57,249 bases of DNA from Sedimentisphaerales bacterium (GCA_016930635.1 JAFGGI010000013.1:1-57249); one strand, 5' to 3'. Shown: positions 45,635 through 54,226, counted from the first letter of the stretch. Notes: generated from the sequence alone by a model not told the origin. Translations and numbers: made by a program.

Positions 45635-47200
45635 ATGAAAAATATTTTTATAGTACTGCTCCTGGTTTTTTTAACACAAGCTGCTTATGCTCTTAAGCCT
45701 GAACAGATTCTTGTTGTAGCAAATAGCGACGTTAATGAATCTATCTGGCTTGCAGAGTACTACTGCAAAACCAGAGCAGTTCCTATTGAGAATATACTTA
45801 AAGTACCTCTTGGCCAGGTTGCCAGCGAATATATAAGCCGACAGCAATATGAAAAAGTTCTGGTCCCCGCGATAAAGAAGGAAATTGCGGAAAATAAACC
45901 GTCCAGTCAAATAAAATGCCTTTTAACCGTTTATGGTGTCCCAGTAAAAGTTGGTGCTGCAGAGCCGATGAGAAACTCGGAACAATTTGTTTCTGAGTTT
46001 TCTCAAATGCTTTCGGATAAGGAAAAGAGATTTAAAAAGGCCTATTATCAACTTGGTTTGCTTGGAAAGGCCGAATTGCTTGATACGCAGGATTCAGCAA
46101 AAACAGAATCCTATGAAGATATCTTAAAACATCTGGATGATGACATAAAAAAGACTGCCAAAAGAATTGAATATATCGAACAGAAATATATGAGAGATAA
46201 GCAATATGATAATTGGCAGCAGCTTTTAAAGCGTCTTTATGGTCCAGCTTATACTCAAAGGCAGACTGAGCAGTTGCCGGGGAATTTATCTAAGACGTTC
46301 AGTTTTGATAAAGAGAAATTAAAACAAGCTGTTCAAATTTTTCAGACGGCTCAGCAGGAAGGATGGTCATTTGAGAAAAAGCTTAAAAATAATTTATATC
46401 CAGCCATTGAATTTATCGGAGGCTTCGTTCAGGTTATTTCGCAACTGAAGTCTGATATAGACAGGTGCAAAGGGATAGAAACGAACGCTTCGATTGACAG
46501 TGAACTTTCAATGATTTTGTCAGATGATTACGATCTTTATCGTTGGCAGGCTAACAATATGCAAAATAAACCTATTTGGCTGCCGTCAAGAGTAATGATG
46601 GTCTCAAGACTGGACGGGCCGTCAGCAAAAATTTCTGCAGGCTTAGTTGATAAAGCGATAACAGCTGAAAAGAATGGTCTGTCTGGCAAAGCTTATATTG
46701 ATACTCGGGGATTAAGTCTGGCTGAAGAACCAGAGTCGTATTCATTTGAGTTCTTTGACAAATCTCTGCACGCGCTTTCTGACGTGCTGAAAAAACGTAC
46801 GGCAATGAGTGTTGTTGTTGATAATACCGAGTCGCTTTTTACACCCGGCTCTTGTCCGGATACAGCGCTTTACTGCGGCTGGTATAGTGTAGGAAAATAT
46901 ATTGATGCCTTCGATTTTGTTCCCGGGGCGGTAGGATTTCATATCGCAAGTTTTGAAGCTAAGGGCTTGCGAAACCCAAAAAGTTCAAATTGGTGTCCTG
47001 CTATGCTTTCAGATGGCATAACGGCTACATTGGGTCCTGTTGATGAGCCGTATTTACAGTCTTTTCCTGAGCCGGATAAGTTTTTTGCGGAATTACTTGA
47101 TGGCAAATGCCTGGTTGAAGCTTTTTATAGAACAAAGCCATTTAATTCATGGCAGATGATCCTGATTGGAGACCCTCTTTATAAAATTAATATTAAGTAG
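45635..47200 (+). CDS. TIGR03790-family exported protein
   Basis: 521 aa with a signal peptide (about 1-19, ending AYA). LKPEQILVVANSDVNES and SIWLAEYYCKTRAVP followed by NILKVPLG are the characteristic start of TIGR03790, a family of unknown function known mainly from genomes that encode exosortases. The middle (about 135-260) is a lysine-rich, probably helical insert. The C-terminal part has GWYSVGKYIDAF and LIGDPLY, typical of the family. It lies between polysaccharide genes and VanZ. No exosortase or PEP-CTERM protein is in the window. Confidence 0.78.
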   Translation: MKNIFIVLLLVFLTQAAYALKPEQILVVANSDVNESIWLAEYYCKTRAVPIENILKVPLGQVASEYISRQQYEKVLVPAIKKEIAENKPSSQIKCLLTVYGVPVKVGAAEPMRNSEQFVSEFSQMLSDKEKRFKKAYYQLGLLGKAELLDTQDSAKTESYEDILKHLDDDIKKTAKRIEYIEQKYMRDKQYDNWQQLLKRLYGPAYTQRQTEQLPGNLSKTFSFDKEKLKQAVQIFQTAQQEGWSFEKKLKNNLYPAIEFIGGFVQVISQLKSDIDRCKGIETNASIDSELSMILSDDYDLYRWQANNMQNKPIWLPSRVMMVSRLDGPSAKISAGLVDKAITAEKNGLSGKAYIDTRGLSLAEEPESYSFEFFDKSLHALSDVLKKRTAMSVVVDNTESLFTPGSCPDTALYCGWYSVGKYIDAFDFVPGAVGFHIASFEAKGLRNPKSSNWCPAMLSDGITATLGPVDEPYLQSFPEPDKFFAELLDGKCLVEAFYRTKPFNSWQMILIGDPLYKINIK

Positions 47201-47909
47201 CAGCTTTTTTGTATACTAATTGCCAGATAAGGAGGGTTAGAATTATCGAGCATAAAGCTGCCCAAATAGCAGTTGCTCCGAAGGGTTTATTTGTAAATCC
47301 TGCGTAAAATTTGGTTATTAGAATAGTTGCTGATGGTCCCGCGAAGAACAGCACCATATGTTTTAATTGTCTAAAGTTCAAATTATGAACGCATGAGAGA
47401 TATTTTATCCAGGCGGTTGTAACGATTGCGAAACCAGCTATATATCCGAGGCTTTCAAGTAATGAGTTTGGTGTGATAAGTTGTGATTTTACAATAGCCG
47501 GCATAAAAAACGGACAGACTGAAATCAGGATCATTACGGCATGTTGTCCTGGTAAAAAAGTGACTATTGCCATTGCTGTTGCCATGCCGGTAATATTAGC
47601 AAGGACATCTATCGGGTCTATTGATCTTTTTACGAAGTGTTGCAGAAACTCATCGAGAAAACTGTAAAACAGGATAGTTGCAAATAATATCCATGACTGC
47701 AATTTTTTCCAATTAACTTTCTGTACAAAACTTATGCTGAACCATGCCAGAAATGTTAGTATTAAATAGGCAAAAAAATGCATGGTTTTGTCGCTAACCC
47801 CCATTTTTTTTGTCCAGAAAGGTATAGGAATATGTGTGGCAACAAATATTCCAAGCCAGTAAAATACCAGCAGAAAAGTAAAGAATTTTTGCTCTTTGTG
47901 CATCTTCAT
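47193..47909 (-). CDS. VanZ-like membrane protein
   Basis: 238 aa, about seven hydrophobic segments. DKTMHFFAYLILTFLAW and YSFLDEFLQHFV with RSIDPIDVLANITG are the VanZ motifs (H, DE, D-x-x-x-N). The TIGR03790 stop overlaps its stop region by eight bases, so the two genes converge. VanZ-like proteins accompany exosortase/polysaccharide systems, but their exact role is unclear. A TM-only C-terminal extension (about 140-235) is longer than in minimal VanZ. Confidence 0.75.
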   Translation of the reverse strand: MKMHKEQKFFTFLLVFYWLGIFVATHIPIPFWTKKMGVSDKTMHFFAYLILTFLAWFSISFVQKVNWKKLQSWILFATILFYSFLDEFLQHFVKRSIDPIDVLANITGMATAMAIVTFLPGQHAVMILISVCPFFMPAIVKSQLITPNSLLESLGYIAGFAIVTTAWIKYLSCVHNLNFRQLKHMVLFFAGPSATILITKFYAGFTNKPFGATAIWAALCSIILTLLIWQLVYKKAAT

Positions 47910-47930
47910 AAAATCTATTTTCAGTAATTG

Positions 47931-47958
47931 TTGTCTTTATATCATATTCGGTTATTAT
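47931..47958 (+). promoter_or_regulatory. possible promoter of the LAB_N gene
   Basis: TTGTCT (47931-47936), 16-bp spacer, TATTAT (47953-47958), in the 82-bp gap between the divergent VanZ and LAB_N genes. Moderate consensus match; transcription would start about 25 bases before the AGGAG and ATG. Confidence 0.4.
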
Positions 47959-47991
47959 AAACGAGTTAATTTATTTTTTCAGGAGAATAAA

Positions 47992-48315
47992 ATGTTCGAG
48001 TCTTTTATAAACGAGCTTTCGCAGGAACCGGTTTGGACATCAATTGGTTTTGTGGGACAGGTTACTTTCGGCGGCAGATTTGTACTGCAGTGGATTGTCA
48101 GTGAGTATAAAAAGCGGTCTCACGTGCCCGTAGCATTCTGGTTCTTGTCGTTGATAGGCAGTTTAATATTACTTGTTTACAGCATTCATAGAAATGAGCC
48201 TATTTTCATATTAGGTTTTTCGGTTAATACACTTATTTATATACGTAATCTGCACCTCATATTTAAACATAAACAGACAGGAAAAATTACTGTAATTGAA
48301 CAGGAAGAAGACTAA
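47992..48315 (+). CDS. LAB_N-domain protein (lipid A disaccharide synthase N-terminal-like)
   Basis: 107 aa with a strong AGGAG seven bases before the ATG; a longer frame exists but is unlikely. The whole protein is the small LAB_N domain: VGQVTFGGRFVLQWIVSEYKK, PVAFWFLSLIGSLILL and RNLHLIFKHK, three membrane segments. Such stand-alone proteins are common next to polyprenyl-phosphate sugar transferases and lipid carriers; function is uncertain. Nineteen bases separate it from the exported nitroreductase fusion gene. Confidence 0.78.
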   Translation: MFESFINELSQEPVWTSIGFVGQVTFGGRFVLQWIVSEYKKRSHVPVAFWFLSLIGSLILLVYSIHRNEPIFILGFSVNTLIYIRNLHLIFKHKQTGKITVIEQEED

Positions 48316-48333
48316 ATTTAAAGGAGTCTTAAA

Positions 48334-49593
48334 ATGAAACATAACATAGGGCTTTTTATTCTATTGTTTTGCTTTTCAGCAATCTTTTTTTCACAGACAG
48401 CGTCCGCTGTGCCTGGTACGACAGTAATAAAATTGTCTGAACCGGAGCTGAACGGCAGTATCTCTCTTGAGCAGGCGATTAAAAATCGCAGGAGCATAAG
48501 GCAGTTTACGCCAGAGCCGTTAAATATAGACCAGGTAGCTCAATTGTGTTGGTCGGCACAAGGTATAACTGATGAGGAAAAAGGATTGAGAGCGGCTCCT
48601 TCTGCCGGTGCAATCTATCCGGTTCAATTATATGTTGCTTTGCCTGATGGCCTTTATCTGTACAATCCGGAAGATCACACTCTCGAAAAAAAGATAGACC
48701 GTGATATCAAGCCGATGCTTTACACCGCGTCTTTTAAACAAAAGGCAGTGCAGGAATCTCCCTGCATTTTTATAATCGCAGCTTTCGAGAAAATGCTGGA
48801 GGCGAAATATCGCGGCAAAGGTGAAAGATTTGCTTCCCTTGAGGCGGGTCATATTGCGCAGAATATGCTTCTTCAGGCCGTAACTCTTGGACTTGGTTCT
48901 TTTCCAGTCGGCGGATTTGCTTCCGACTCCGTTGCGAAGATATGTAAATTTCCTGACAGATTGGTGCCGTTGTATTTAATTTGCGTGGGAAATCCAATTG
49001 AAAAACCATCTCTTGTCCCGGCTATTGTGTCAATGCGCAATATAGCATCTATGAGCAAACAGCCGAGAAGTATTCATTCAAAACGGGTTATTATTATTCT
49101 TGCAGAAAAGCGTTTTAATGATGCGGACTACTTTGATGTAGAAGAAACATTCCAAATAGCAGGTATTAGTCCGGAAATAGCAAGCTCAAAAACAGGAGAA
49201 GTAAAAGGCTCCGGCAGGAATGTCGCAACAGCAACTAAACTTGTTAAGGATATAAAAGTTGATGATTATGATGCATTTATTTTTATAGGCGGACTTGGCG
49301 TTAAACAATTTTTTGACGATAGAGGTGCGTTGAATCTTGTTCGCCAGGCAAATGAACAGAAAAAAATCCTCGCAGCTATCGGTAATGCTCCGGGTATATT
49401 TGCAAGAGCCAGAATTATTAATGGTAAAAATATTGCATGTTCTCCTGTAGAGAGAGGTAAGGTCACCGAGGCCGGGGCAGACTGGAAGAGAACGTTGCTC
49501 GAAGTGGATGACAATATAATTACCGCAGTTGGCGGTGATTCAGCGAGGCGGTTTGGTTCTGCTGTACTGACGGCATTAAGGCGGCAGGATTAA
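48334..49593 (+). CDS. exported SagB-type nitroreductase fused to DJ-1/PfpI domain
   Basis: 419 aa. A signal peptide (about 1-25, ending ASA) precedes a SagB/nitroreductase FMN domain (about 45-225): SLEQAIKNRRSIRQF, APSAGAIYPVQLY and GHIAQNMLLQAVTLGLGSFP. A second domain (about 249-419) has the DJ-1/PfpI layout: KRVIIILAEKRF, DAFIFIGGLG and a nucleophile elbow, AAIGNAPGIFA. There the usual Cys of A-I-C-H-G-P is Gly350, so this domain should not be a cysteine enzyme. AAGGAG precedes the ATG. Export of an FMN fold through Sec is uncommon. Linked to LAB_N by 18 bp. Confidence 0.78.
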   Translation: MKHNIGLFILLFCFSAIFFSQTASAVPGTTVIKLSEPELNGSISLEQAIKNRRSIRQFTPEPLNIDQVAQLCWSAQGITDEEKGLRAAPSAGAIYPVQLYVALPDGLYLYNPEDHTLEKKIDRDIKPMLYTASFKQKAVQESPCIFIIAAFEKMLEAKYRGKGERFASLEAGHIAQNMLLQAVTLGLGSFPVGGFASDSVAKICKFPDRLVPLYLICVGNPIEKPSLVPAIVSMRNIASMSKQPRSIHSKRVIIILAEKRFNDADYFDVEETFQIAGISPEIASSKTGEVKGSGRNVATATKLVKDIKVDDYDAFIFIGGLGVKQFFDDRGALNLVRQANEQKKILAAIGNAPGIFARARIINGKNIACSPVERGKVTEAGADWKRTLLEVDDNIITAVGGDSARRFGSAVLTALRRQD

Positions 49594-49603
49594 CAGATAG
49601 TTG

Positions 49604-50539
49604 TTATACAGTAACAGTAAAAACATTGAATTCACTGCCGAACTGCTTGAAGAAACACAGAGAATAAAGCCTTGCAAAACTGTAAAAGGGCAATGTTGCT
49701 ACAGTGCTTACATAAGGTATTATAAAGAAAATTATGCCTATTCCGCACATACAGCAGCAACTGAGAATTACCAATATCATCACAATCGCTCCGATACAGA
49801 GTCCTATCAGGATTTTAAAAAGCAGATAAAGTATAACTTTCCAGAAGTGCTGCGAAAGTAACGGCATAAATTTTTGCCATCCAGCCCAGACATTTGTTCC
49901 ATGCAAATACATTATCGGCACAACAAAATCGGTAGTAAGGGTTTGGATAAAACCGATTACCGAGCCTGTTGCTATGATGCCGAGAAATAAAATAAAAAAT
50001 GCCGCAAAAACAGTTACGCCGCTTATAGTCGATGATTTTAGAAAAAAGAAAACCGCTATCATAGGGATGCCTAATGCGGTAATTGCTGTAAAACTCAGGA
50101 TTGCTATCAGCAGCCGAAATTTGAATAAGCTGTCAGCATGCAACTTGAACGTGTTCCAGGGATATTTGACGTGTGCTTTGTTTTTTGCAAGACAGTCGAG
50201 AAACATAAATCGGCCTCTGCTGCTTAGCCACAGACACAGAATAAAAATAGATATAGCTAAAATAATTACCACGCTGGCACTGATGCTTATAACAAGAAGA
50301 TTTTCACGGATAAACCCGACTATTTTTGCGACCTCTTCGGCCCCGGCGTCTGATTTACGATTATAATTGAAGTTTGTTCCGTTATAGAAGCCGCCTCTGA
50401 GCAGATTAGCCAGCCAGGCGCAAAAACCGATTATAAACCATTTTTCCAGGTTAAAAGGCCTGAATAATAATATTTTGGTTTTTTCCAGGGCCTCGTTTAC
50501 CGGCTCGATTACACTTATGGATTTTTTTACAGCGTCCAT
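49604..50539 (-). CDS. multi-TM protein of unknown function
   Basis: 311 aa with five to six long hydrophobic segments, often Ile/Leu rich, and no enzymatic motif. The N-terminal EPVNEALEKTKILLFRPFNLEKWFIIGFCAWL suggests a cytoplasmic amphipathic start. SCCCMCGIGIIFFIIPY near the C-terminus is a cysteine cluster inside a membrane segment. AGGAG lies before the ATG. It shares orientation with hisF nine bases away but has no evident link. I do not recognise the family. Confidence 0.6.
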   Translation of the reverse strand: MDAVKKSISVIEPVNEALEKTKILLFRPFNLEKWFIIGFCAWLANLLRGGFYNGTNFNYNRKSDAGAEEVAKIVGFIRENLLVISISASVVIILAISIFILCLWLSSRGRFMFLDCLAKNKAHVKYPWNTFKLHADSLFKFRLLIAILSFTAITALGIPMIAVFFFLKSSTISGVTVFAAFFILFLGIIATGSVIGFIQTLTTDFVVPIMYLHGTNVWAGWQKFMPLLSQHFWKVILYLLFKILIGLCIGAIVMILVILSCCCMCGIGIIFFIIPYVSTVATLPFYSFARLYSLCFFKQFGSEFNVFTVTV

Positions 50540-50548
50540 AAAAATCTC

Positions 50549-51328
50549 CTACCACTTTTGTCTTATAGGTACTGATGCTGCAACAAGTTCATCTTTTATC
50601 TGTTTAATCGTAAACTTTCCCATATGGATCATACTTGCTATAATTGCCGCATCTGCCTTTCCTTCATTGAAGACATCTATCAGGTGCTGACATGTTCCGC
50701 CGCCGCCGCTTGCCACTACCGGGATCCCTACGTTTTCTGCGATCATTCTTGTGAGCTTTATCTCGAATCCTTCCTGTGTCCCATCCGCATCGACACTATT
50801 GACAACGACTTCGCCTGCTCCGAGTCCTTCGGCTTTTTTTATCCATTCTAATGCATCCATTCCCATCCTTGTTCTGAATCCCTGGATAGTTACTTCGTAA
50901 CCGCTTGGGAACTTTTCGCTTTTCTCGACTTTTACCGGATCTACTCCTAATACAATACACTGCGAGCCGAATAATTTTGCTCCTTCAGCGATAATATCCG
51001 GGTTTCTTACTGCCAGTGAATTTACACTTACCTTCTCGGCACCGGCTAAAAGCACTTGTTTCATATCTTCGAGATTTTTTATTCCTCCGCCGACCGCAAA
51101 CGGTATATGCACAGCCTTTGCAACCTCAGCAACCATATCTATATCTATGCCTCTTTCCTCTGCTGATGCTGTTATATCATAGAAAACCAGCTCATCACAC
51201 CCGCCGTCACTGTAAGCGACCGCCATCTCTACAGGGTCTCCCAGCTCGATATTATTCTGGAACCGCACACCTTTGGTTACTTTGCGGTTTCGTACATCCA
51301 GGCACGGTATAATTCTCTTGGTCAGCAT
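50549..51328 (-). CDS. hisF: imidazole glycerol phosphate synthase, cyclase subunit HisF
   Basis: 259 aa from the ATG at 51328, which overlaps the hisH stop; a GTG 12 bases upstream is less likely. HisF closes the imidazole ring of imidazole glycerol phosphate using ammonia from HisH. The (beta/alpha)8 barrel has catalytic D11 in IIPCLDVRN and D130-region motif VLGVDPVKV, with VSVNSLA and VVASGGGGT phosphate loops. Full-length and normal. It is detached from the other his genes, paired only with hisH. Confidence 0.92.
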   Translation of the reverse strand: MLTKRIIPCLDVRNRKVTKGVRFQNNIELGDPVEMAVAYSDGGCDELVFYDITASAEERGIDIDMVAEVAKAVHIPFAVGGGIKNLEDMKQVLLAGAEKVSVNSLAVRNPDIIAEGAKLFGSQCIVLGVDPVKVEKSEKFPSGYEVTIQGFRTRMGMDALEWIKKAEGLGAGEVVVNSVDADGTQEGFEIKLTRMIAENVGIPVVASGGGGTCQHLIDVFNEGKADAAIIASMIHMGKFTIKQIKDELVAASVPIRQKW

Positions 51329-51945
51329 ACCCCATCCCACTTACTGAAGTTTTCAAGTATTTTCAGACCTATCCGGCCCGACCTTTCCGGGTGAAACTGT
51401 GTCGCAACGAGATTTCCCTTCCCAGCGGCACTTGTAAATACGACGTCTGCGTATTCAGTTTGACCGATTATATTATTTTCATTACTGCACGCCGGGTAGT
51501 AGCTGTGCACAAAATAAAATTCGCTTTCATCTTCTATGCCGGCAAAGATCGGATGTGCGTTTTTTATTTTTACATTGTTCCAGCCCATTTGAGGAATCTT
51601 GCAGAATTTGTCTTTAGTCTCAAATTTTTTCACACTGCCGGCCAGAACCCCCAGGCACTCTGTCCCGTTGTCTTCCTGGCTTGTTTCAAATAAAAGCTGC
51701 ATCCCGATACATATGCCCATAAACGGTACACCATTGGCTATCACCTTTTTTACAGCTTCTATGATTTTGAGGTTTTCCAGGTTTTCCATAGCGGCTTTGG
51801 CAGCCCCGACACCGGGAAAGACGATTTTTTCTGCGCAGCCGATAGTCTTAGCTTTGTCGGTAATTTGCACCTGACAGCCGATATGCTCAAAAGCCAGCTT
51901 GACACTGGTCAGATTTCCAGCTTTGTAATCTATTATGGTTATCAT
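51322..51945 (-). CDS. hisH: imidazole glycerol phosphate synthase, glutaminase subunit HisH
   Basis: 207 aa, class I glutaminase. MITIIDYKAGNL start, oxyanion region FPGVGAAKAAM, nucleophile Cys in GICIGMQLLFE, and His/Glu in ATQFHPERSG. It supplies ammonia to HisF. Its last codons overlap the hisF start by seven bases, so the pair is translationally coupled. Weak Shine-Dalgarno. In some polysaccharide loci HisH/HisF-like pairs feed an amidotransferase, but no such WbpG-like gene is present here. Confidence 0.92.
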   Translation of the reverse strand: MITIIDYKAGNLTSVKLAFEHIGCQVQITDKAKTIGCAEKIVFPGVGAAKAAMENLENLKIIEAVKKVIANGVPFMGICIGMQLLFETSQEDNGTECLGVLAGSVKKFETKDKFCKIPQMGWNNVKIKNAHPIFAGIEDESEFYFVHSYYPACSNENNIIGQTEYADVVFTSAAGKGNLVATQFHPERSGRIGLKILENFSKWDGVC

Positions 51946-52031
51946 ACTTACGCTATTTTATACGTATTATGATTTTGAGCAATTTTTTTCTCGCTAACTG
52001 CCCAGCCCCTGGAAAGAAAAGTCGAAAAAAC

Positions 52032-52060
52032 TTGCCCAATAGCACAAAAACTGCTATAAC
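52032..52060 (+). promoter_or_regulatory. sigma-70-type promoter of the cyclophilin gene
   Basis: TTGCCC (52032-52037), an exact 17-bp spacer, TATAAC (52055-52060). It sits about 40 bases before the start codon, in the 155-bp gap between divergent hisH and the cyclophilin gene. AAGGA precedes the ATG. Confidence 0.55.
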
Positions 52061-52100
52061 TCCTTAAAATTAATTATGCCATAAGTGAAAGGACAAAAAC

Positions 52101-52709
52101 ATGTTGCGTAAAATATTGATTGTCTCATTCGCAATGACAATTTTGTTGTATTCCGGCTGCGATAAGAGCCCACAAGAAACTACCCAAACAAAACCTTCTC
52201 AGGAGACTAAAATGGCTGACCCTGCACCCAAAACCACAAAAGTCAAGATCGCCACCACCAAAGGCGATATTATAGTTGAGCTAAACGAGGAAAAAGCCCC
52301 TGTTACCTGCAAAAATTTCCTCCAGTATGTTGCCGATAAACATTATGACGGCACGATTTTTCATCGTATTATACAGGGCTTTATGATCCAGGGCGGCGGT
52401 ATGACAGCAGATATGCGCCCTAAAGCTACTCGCCCGCCTATTGTTAATGAGGCGAATAACGGTTTAAAAAACGACCGCGGCACGATTGCAATGGCCCGCA
52501 CAGCCAATCCTAACAGCGCTACTTCACAGTTCTTTATCAATCACGTAAATAATGACTTTCTAAACGCCGGCGTGCGCGATGCTGGCTACGCTGTCTTTGG
52601 TAAAGTTACCGAAGGTATGGAAGTGGTCGATACCATAGCAGTCGTTCCGACCCGTCCAGGCGATGTACCAGTCGAGACAGTTACAATAAATTCAATTACA
52701 GTCGAATAA
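52101..52709 (+). CDS. lipoprotein cyclophilin-type peptidyl-prolyl isomerase
   Basis: 202 aa. A lipoprotein signal peptide ends in LLYSGC (Cys20 lipidation), followed by a Thr/Lys/Gln-rich linker and a cyclophilin domain (about 50-200): [32 protein letters not shown] (catalytic Arg and Phe), and [17 protein letters not shown]. It helps fold proteins outside the cytoplasm. The short loops are typical of bacterial cyclophilins. A clear promoter lies upstream and palindromes follow the stop. Confidence 0.9.
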   Translation: MLRKILIVSFAMTILLYSGCDKSPQETTQTKPSQETKMADPAPKTTKVKIATTKGDIIVELNEEKAPVTCKNFLQYVADKHYDGTIFHRIIQGFMIQGGGMTADMRPKATRPPIVNEANNGLKNDRGTIAMARTANPNSATSQFFINHVNNDFLNAGVRDAGYAVFGKVTEGMEVVDTIAVVPTRPGDVPVETVTINSITVE

Positions 52710-52719
52710 AATTTAAAAA

Positions 52720-52850
52720 CATTGTCATTGCGAGGCCCCTTCTTGCTTTTGCAAGAAAGCAGGGGCCGCGGCAATCTAAATCTTGTCATTCCCGACTCGA
52801 TCGGGAATCCATTTATATTTAACCCCGTCATTTTCACCGGGGTTAAATTC
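52720..52850. repeat. palindromic repeats after the cyclophilin gene
   Basis: A family C element in reverse orientation (CATTGCGAGG to GCGGCAATC) has a nested stem, GGCCCCTTCTTGC with GCAAGAAAGCAGGGGCC. It is followed by a family B hairpin in reverse (TGTCATTCCCG, then CGGGAATCC) and a CCCCG/CGGGG hairpin. The families are the same as in the 2.6-3.6 kb array. A terminator role for convergent genes is possible. Confidence 0.8.
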
Positions 52851-52856
52851 GCAGAT

Positions 52857-53138
52857 TTATTTACCCCCACCCTCATCTTCTAAAGTTATCTTTATGCCAC
52901 CAACCCACTTTATGCACCAATTATAAAGTGCAGCGACGATAATTCCACCAACAAAGCCCAATATGCCATATACTAACGGTGAAAGTATAGATAAGAGTAT
53001 TAATCTTATCTTTATATTGGCCTCAAAAACATGCCCTAGTATTATAACAGAAGCAGGAATTATTGAATATAAACCCAAAAAAATAGCCAATATTTTTCCT
53101 AACTGTAGTGGATCAATTCGTTTTATTACTTTTTCCAT
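52857..53138 (-). CDS. small conserved membrane protein
   Basis: 93 aa with AAGGA before the ATG. It has an N-terminal KRIDPLQLGKILAIFLGL helix, two further hydrophobic segments including ILGFVGGIIVAALYNWCIKWVGG, and an acidic C-terminus. The RIDPL-x-LGKI opening is familiar from small membrane proteins in many bacteria but I cannot name a function. It is followed on the same strand by nothing and lies 15 bases after the Memo gene. Confidence 0.7.
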   Translation of the reverse strand: MEKVIKRIDPLQLGKILAIFLGLYSIIPASVIILGHVFEANIKIRLILLSILSPLVYGILGFVGGIIVAALYNWCIKWVGGIKITLEDEGGGK

Positions 53139-53153
53139 ATTTTCCTTCTATCT

Positions 53154-54035
53154 TTAATAGACAATTGCAGTATAACCGACGCTTTCGCTACTGGATTGAC
53201 CGTACTTTTTCTCCATCACCTCATTGCTGTGTGTATGTGCTAATAATACGCCTTTTGATTTACCTAATTCCTTTGCTGTTGCGATTGCCGCTGCCGCAGC
53301 GCCAGGCCCGCAGGCATTCTGATTCACCAGCGAATCATTCAATATTTTTTCAGCCTGCATCTCAATCGCCAGGTCGATAAATGCCTTGTCGTTTATATCC
53401 TTTGCCCATTTAATCCCTGCCTCGCCTTTACCCTTGGGATCGAAACCATATCGAGGTCCATAGTGTGTCAGATCCGTCGAAGCAATACAGGCGATTTTTT
53501 TATCTGGAAACCCTTTTATACATTCTGCGACATCACTGCCGAACTCAAGAACACATTCAGCCGGCGGGGTCATTGCCGGTACGATTTTTGCCCCTTCAAA
53601 AAGATGCTGAATAAATGGGATTTGCACTTCAATACTGTGCTCGTACATATGGGCATCAGGGTTTGATTTTGCAGCAGAACTTTTTTCGCAAATTGCCTTG
53701 GCTAATTCCTCGTCTATTTTTATTTCGCCCATCGGCGTAAACCAGCTGCCTGTATCATACACAGCTACAGTCGTACCGAAATGGCTGTGCACCGCCCCGA
53801 AGATAACGAAAGTATCTATTTCTCCCTCGACCTTTTTGATAGCTGAAAAGACCATCCCCGCCAAATCACCACTGAACGTCCAGCCGGCATGCGGTACTAT
53901 CCCGGCCGCTATTTTCCCCGGCAGTTGGATACCCCCCAGCGGCCTTGCCGCCAGGCAAGCCTCAATTTCTGCCCTGCACTGCTTTTCTGTAGCCGGATAG
54001 AACTGCCCGGCAACTATCGGCCTGCGTACTGACAT
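53154..54035 (-). CDS. Memo family protein (AmmeMemoRadiSam system B)
   Basis: 293 aa from the ATG at 54035 (GGAGA eight bases upstream); the open frame starts 33 bases earlier but without support. VRRPIVAGQFYPA, AGIVPHAGWTFSGDLAG and ACIASTDLTHYGPRYG (metal/His region) are the Memo signatures. The family shares a fold with class III extradiol dioxygenases; the role is not settled. The usual partners (AMMECR1-like and radical SAM proteins) are not in the window, so it appears alone with a small membrane protein. Confidence 0.88.
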   Translation of the reverse strand: MSVRRPIVAGQFYPATEKQCRAEIEACLAARPLGGIQLPGKIAAGIVPHAGWTFSGDLAGMVFSAIKKVEGEIDTFVIFGAVHSHFGTTVAVYDTGSWFTPMGEIKIDEELAKAICEKSSAAKSNPDAHMYEHSIEVQIPFIQHLFEGAKIVPAMTPPAECVLEFGSDVAECIKGFPDKKIACIASTDLTHYGPRYGFDPKGKGEAGIKWAKDINDKAFIDLAIEMQAEKILNDSLVNQNACGPGAAAAAIATAKELGKSKGVLLAHTHSNEVMEKKYGQSSSESVGYTAIVY

Positions 54036-54052
54036 AATTAATCTCCTTACTT

Positions 54053-54115
54053 GCCCAGTTAGAGACAAGCCTTTTGAGACATCTGACAGGCATTATATTT
54101 TGTCTCTAACGGGGC
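54053..54115. repeat. long inverted repeat between Memo and purE
   Basis: GTTAGAGACA (54058-54067) pairs perfectly with TGTCTCTAAC (54101-54110). GCCC (54053-54056) and GGGC (54112-54115) extend the stem beyond one mismatch, 15 positions in all with a 33-base loop. A competing pairing, CAAGCC (54066-54071) with GGCTTG (54113-54118), exists. It lies in the divergent gap upstream of the Memo gene and 110 bases before purE. Function unknown. Confidence 0.65.
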
Positions 54116-54226
54116 TTGCATAATTACATTTTACCAACTATTATATTATACAGCTTCTGATGCGAATTATAACAGTTTTTTTGGACCGTATAAGTCCGTG
54201 TTAATCCGTGTCTTAGGGACAATACA

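Noticed and set aside
49601-49861. Plus-strand 86-codon frame after the nitroreductase fusion
   Set aside because: It runs antisense to the 311-aa membrane protein gene and lacks a start signal.
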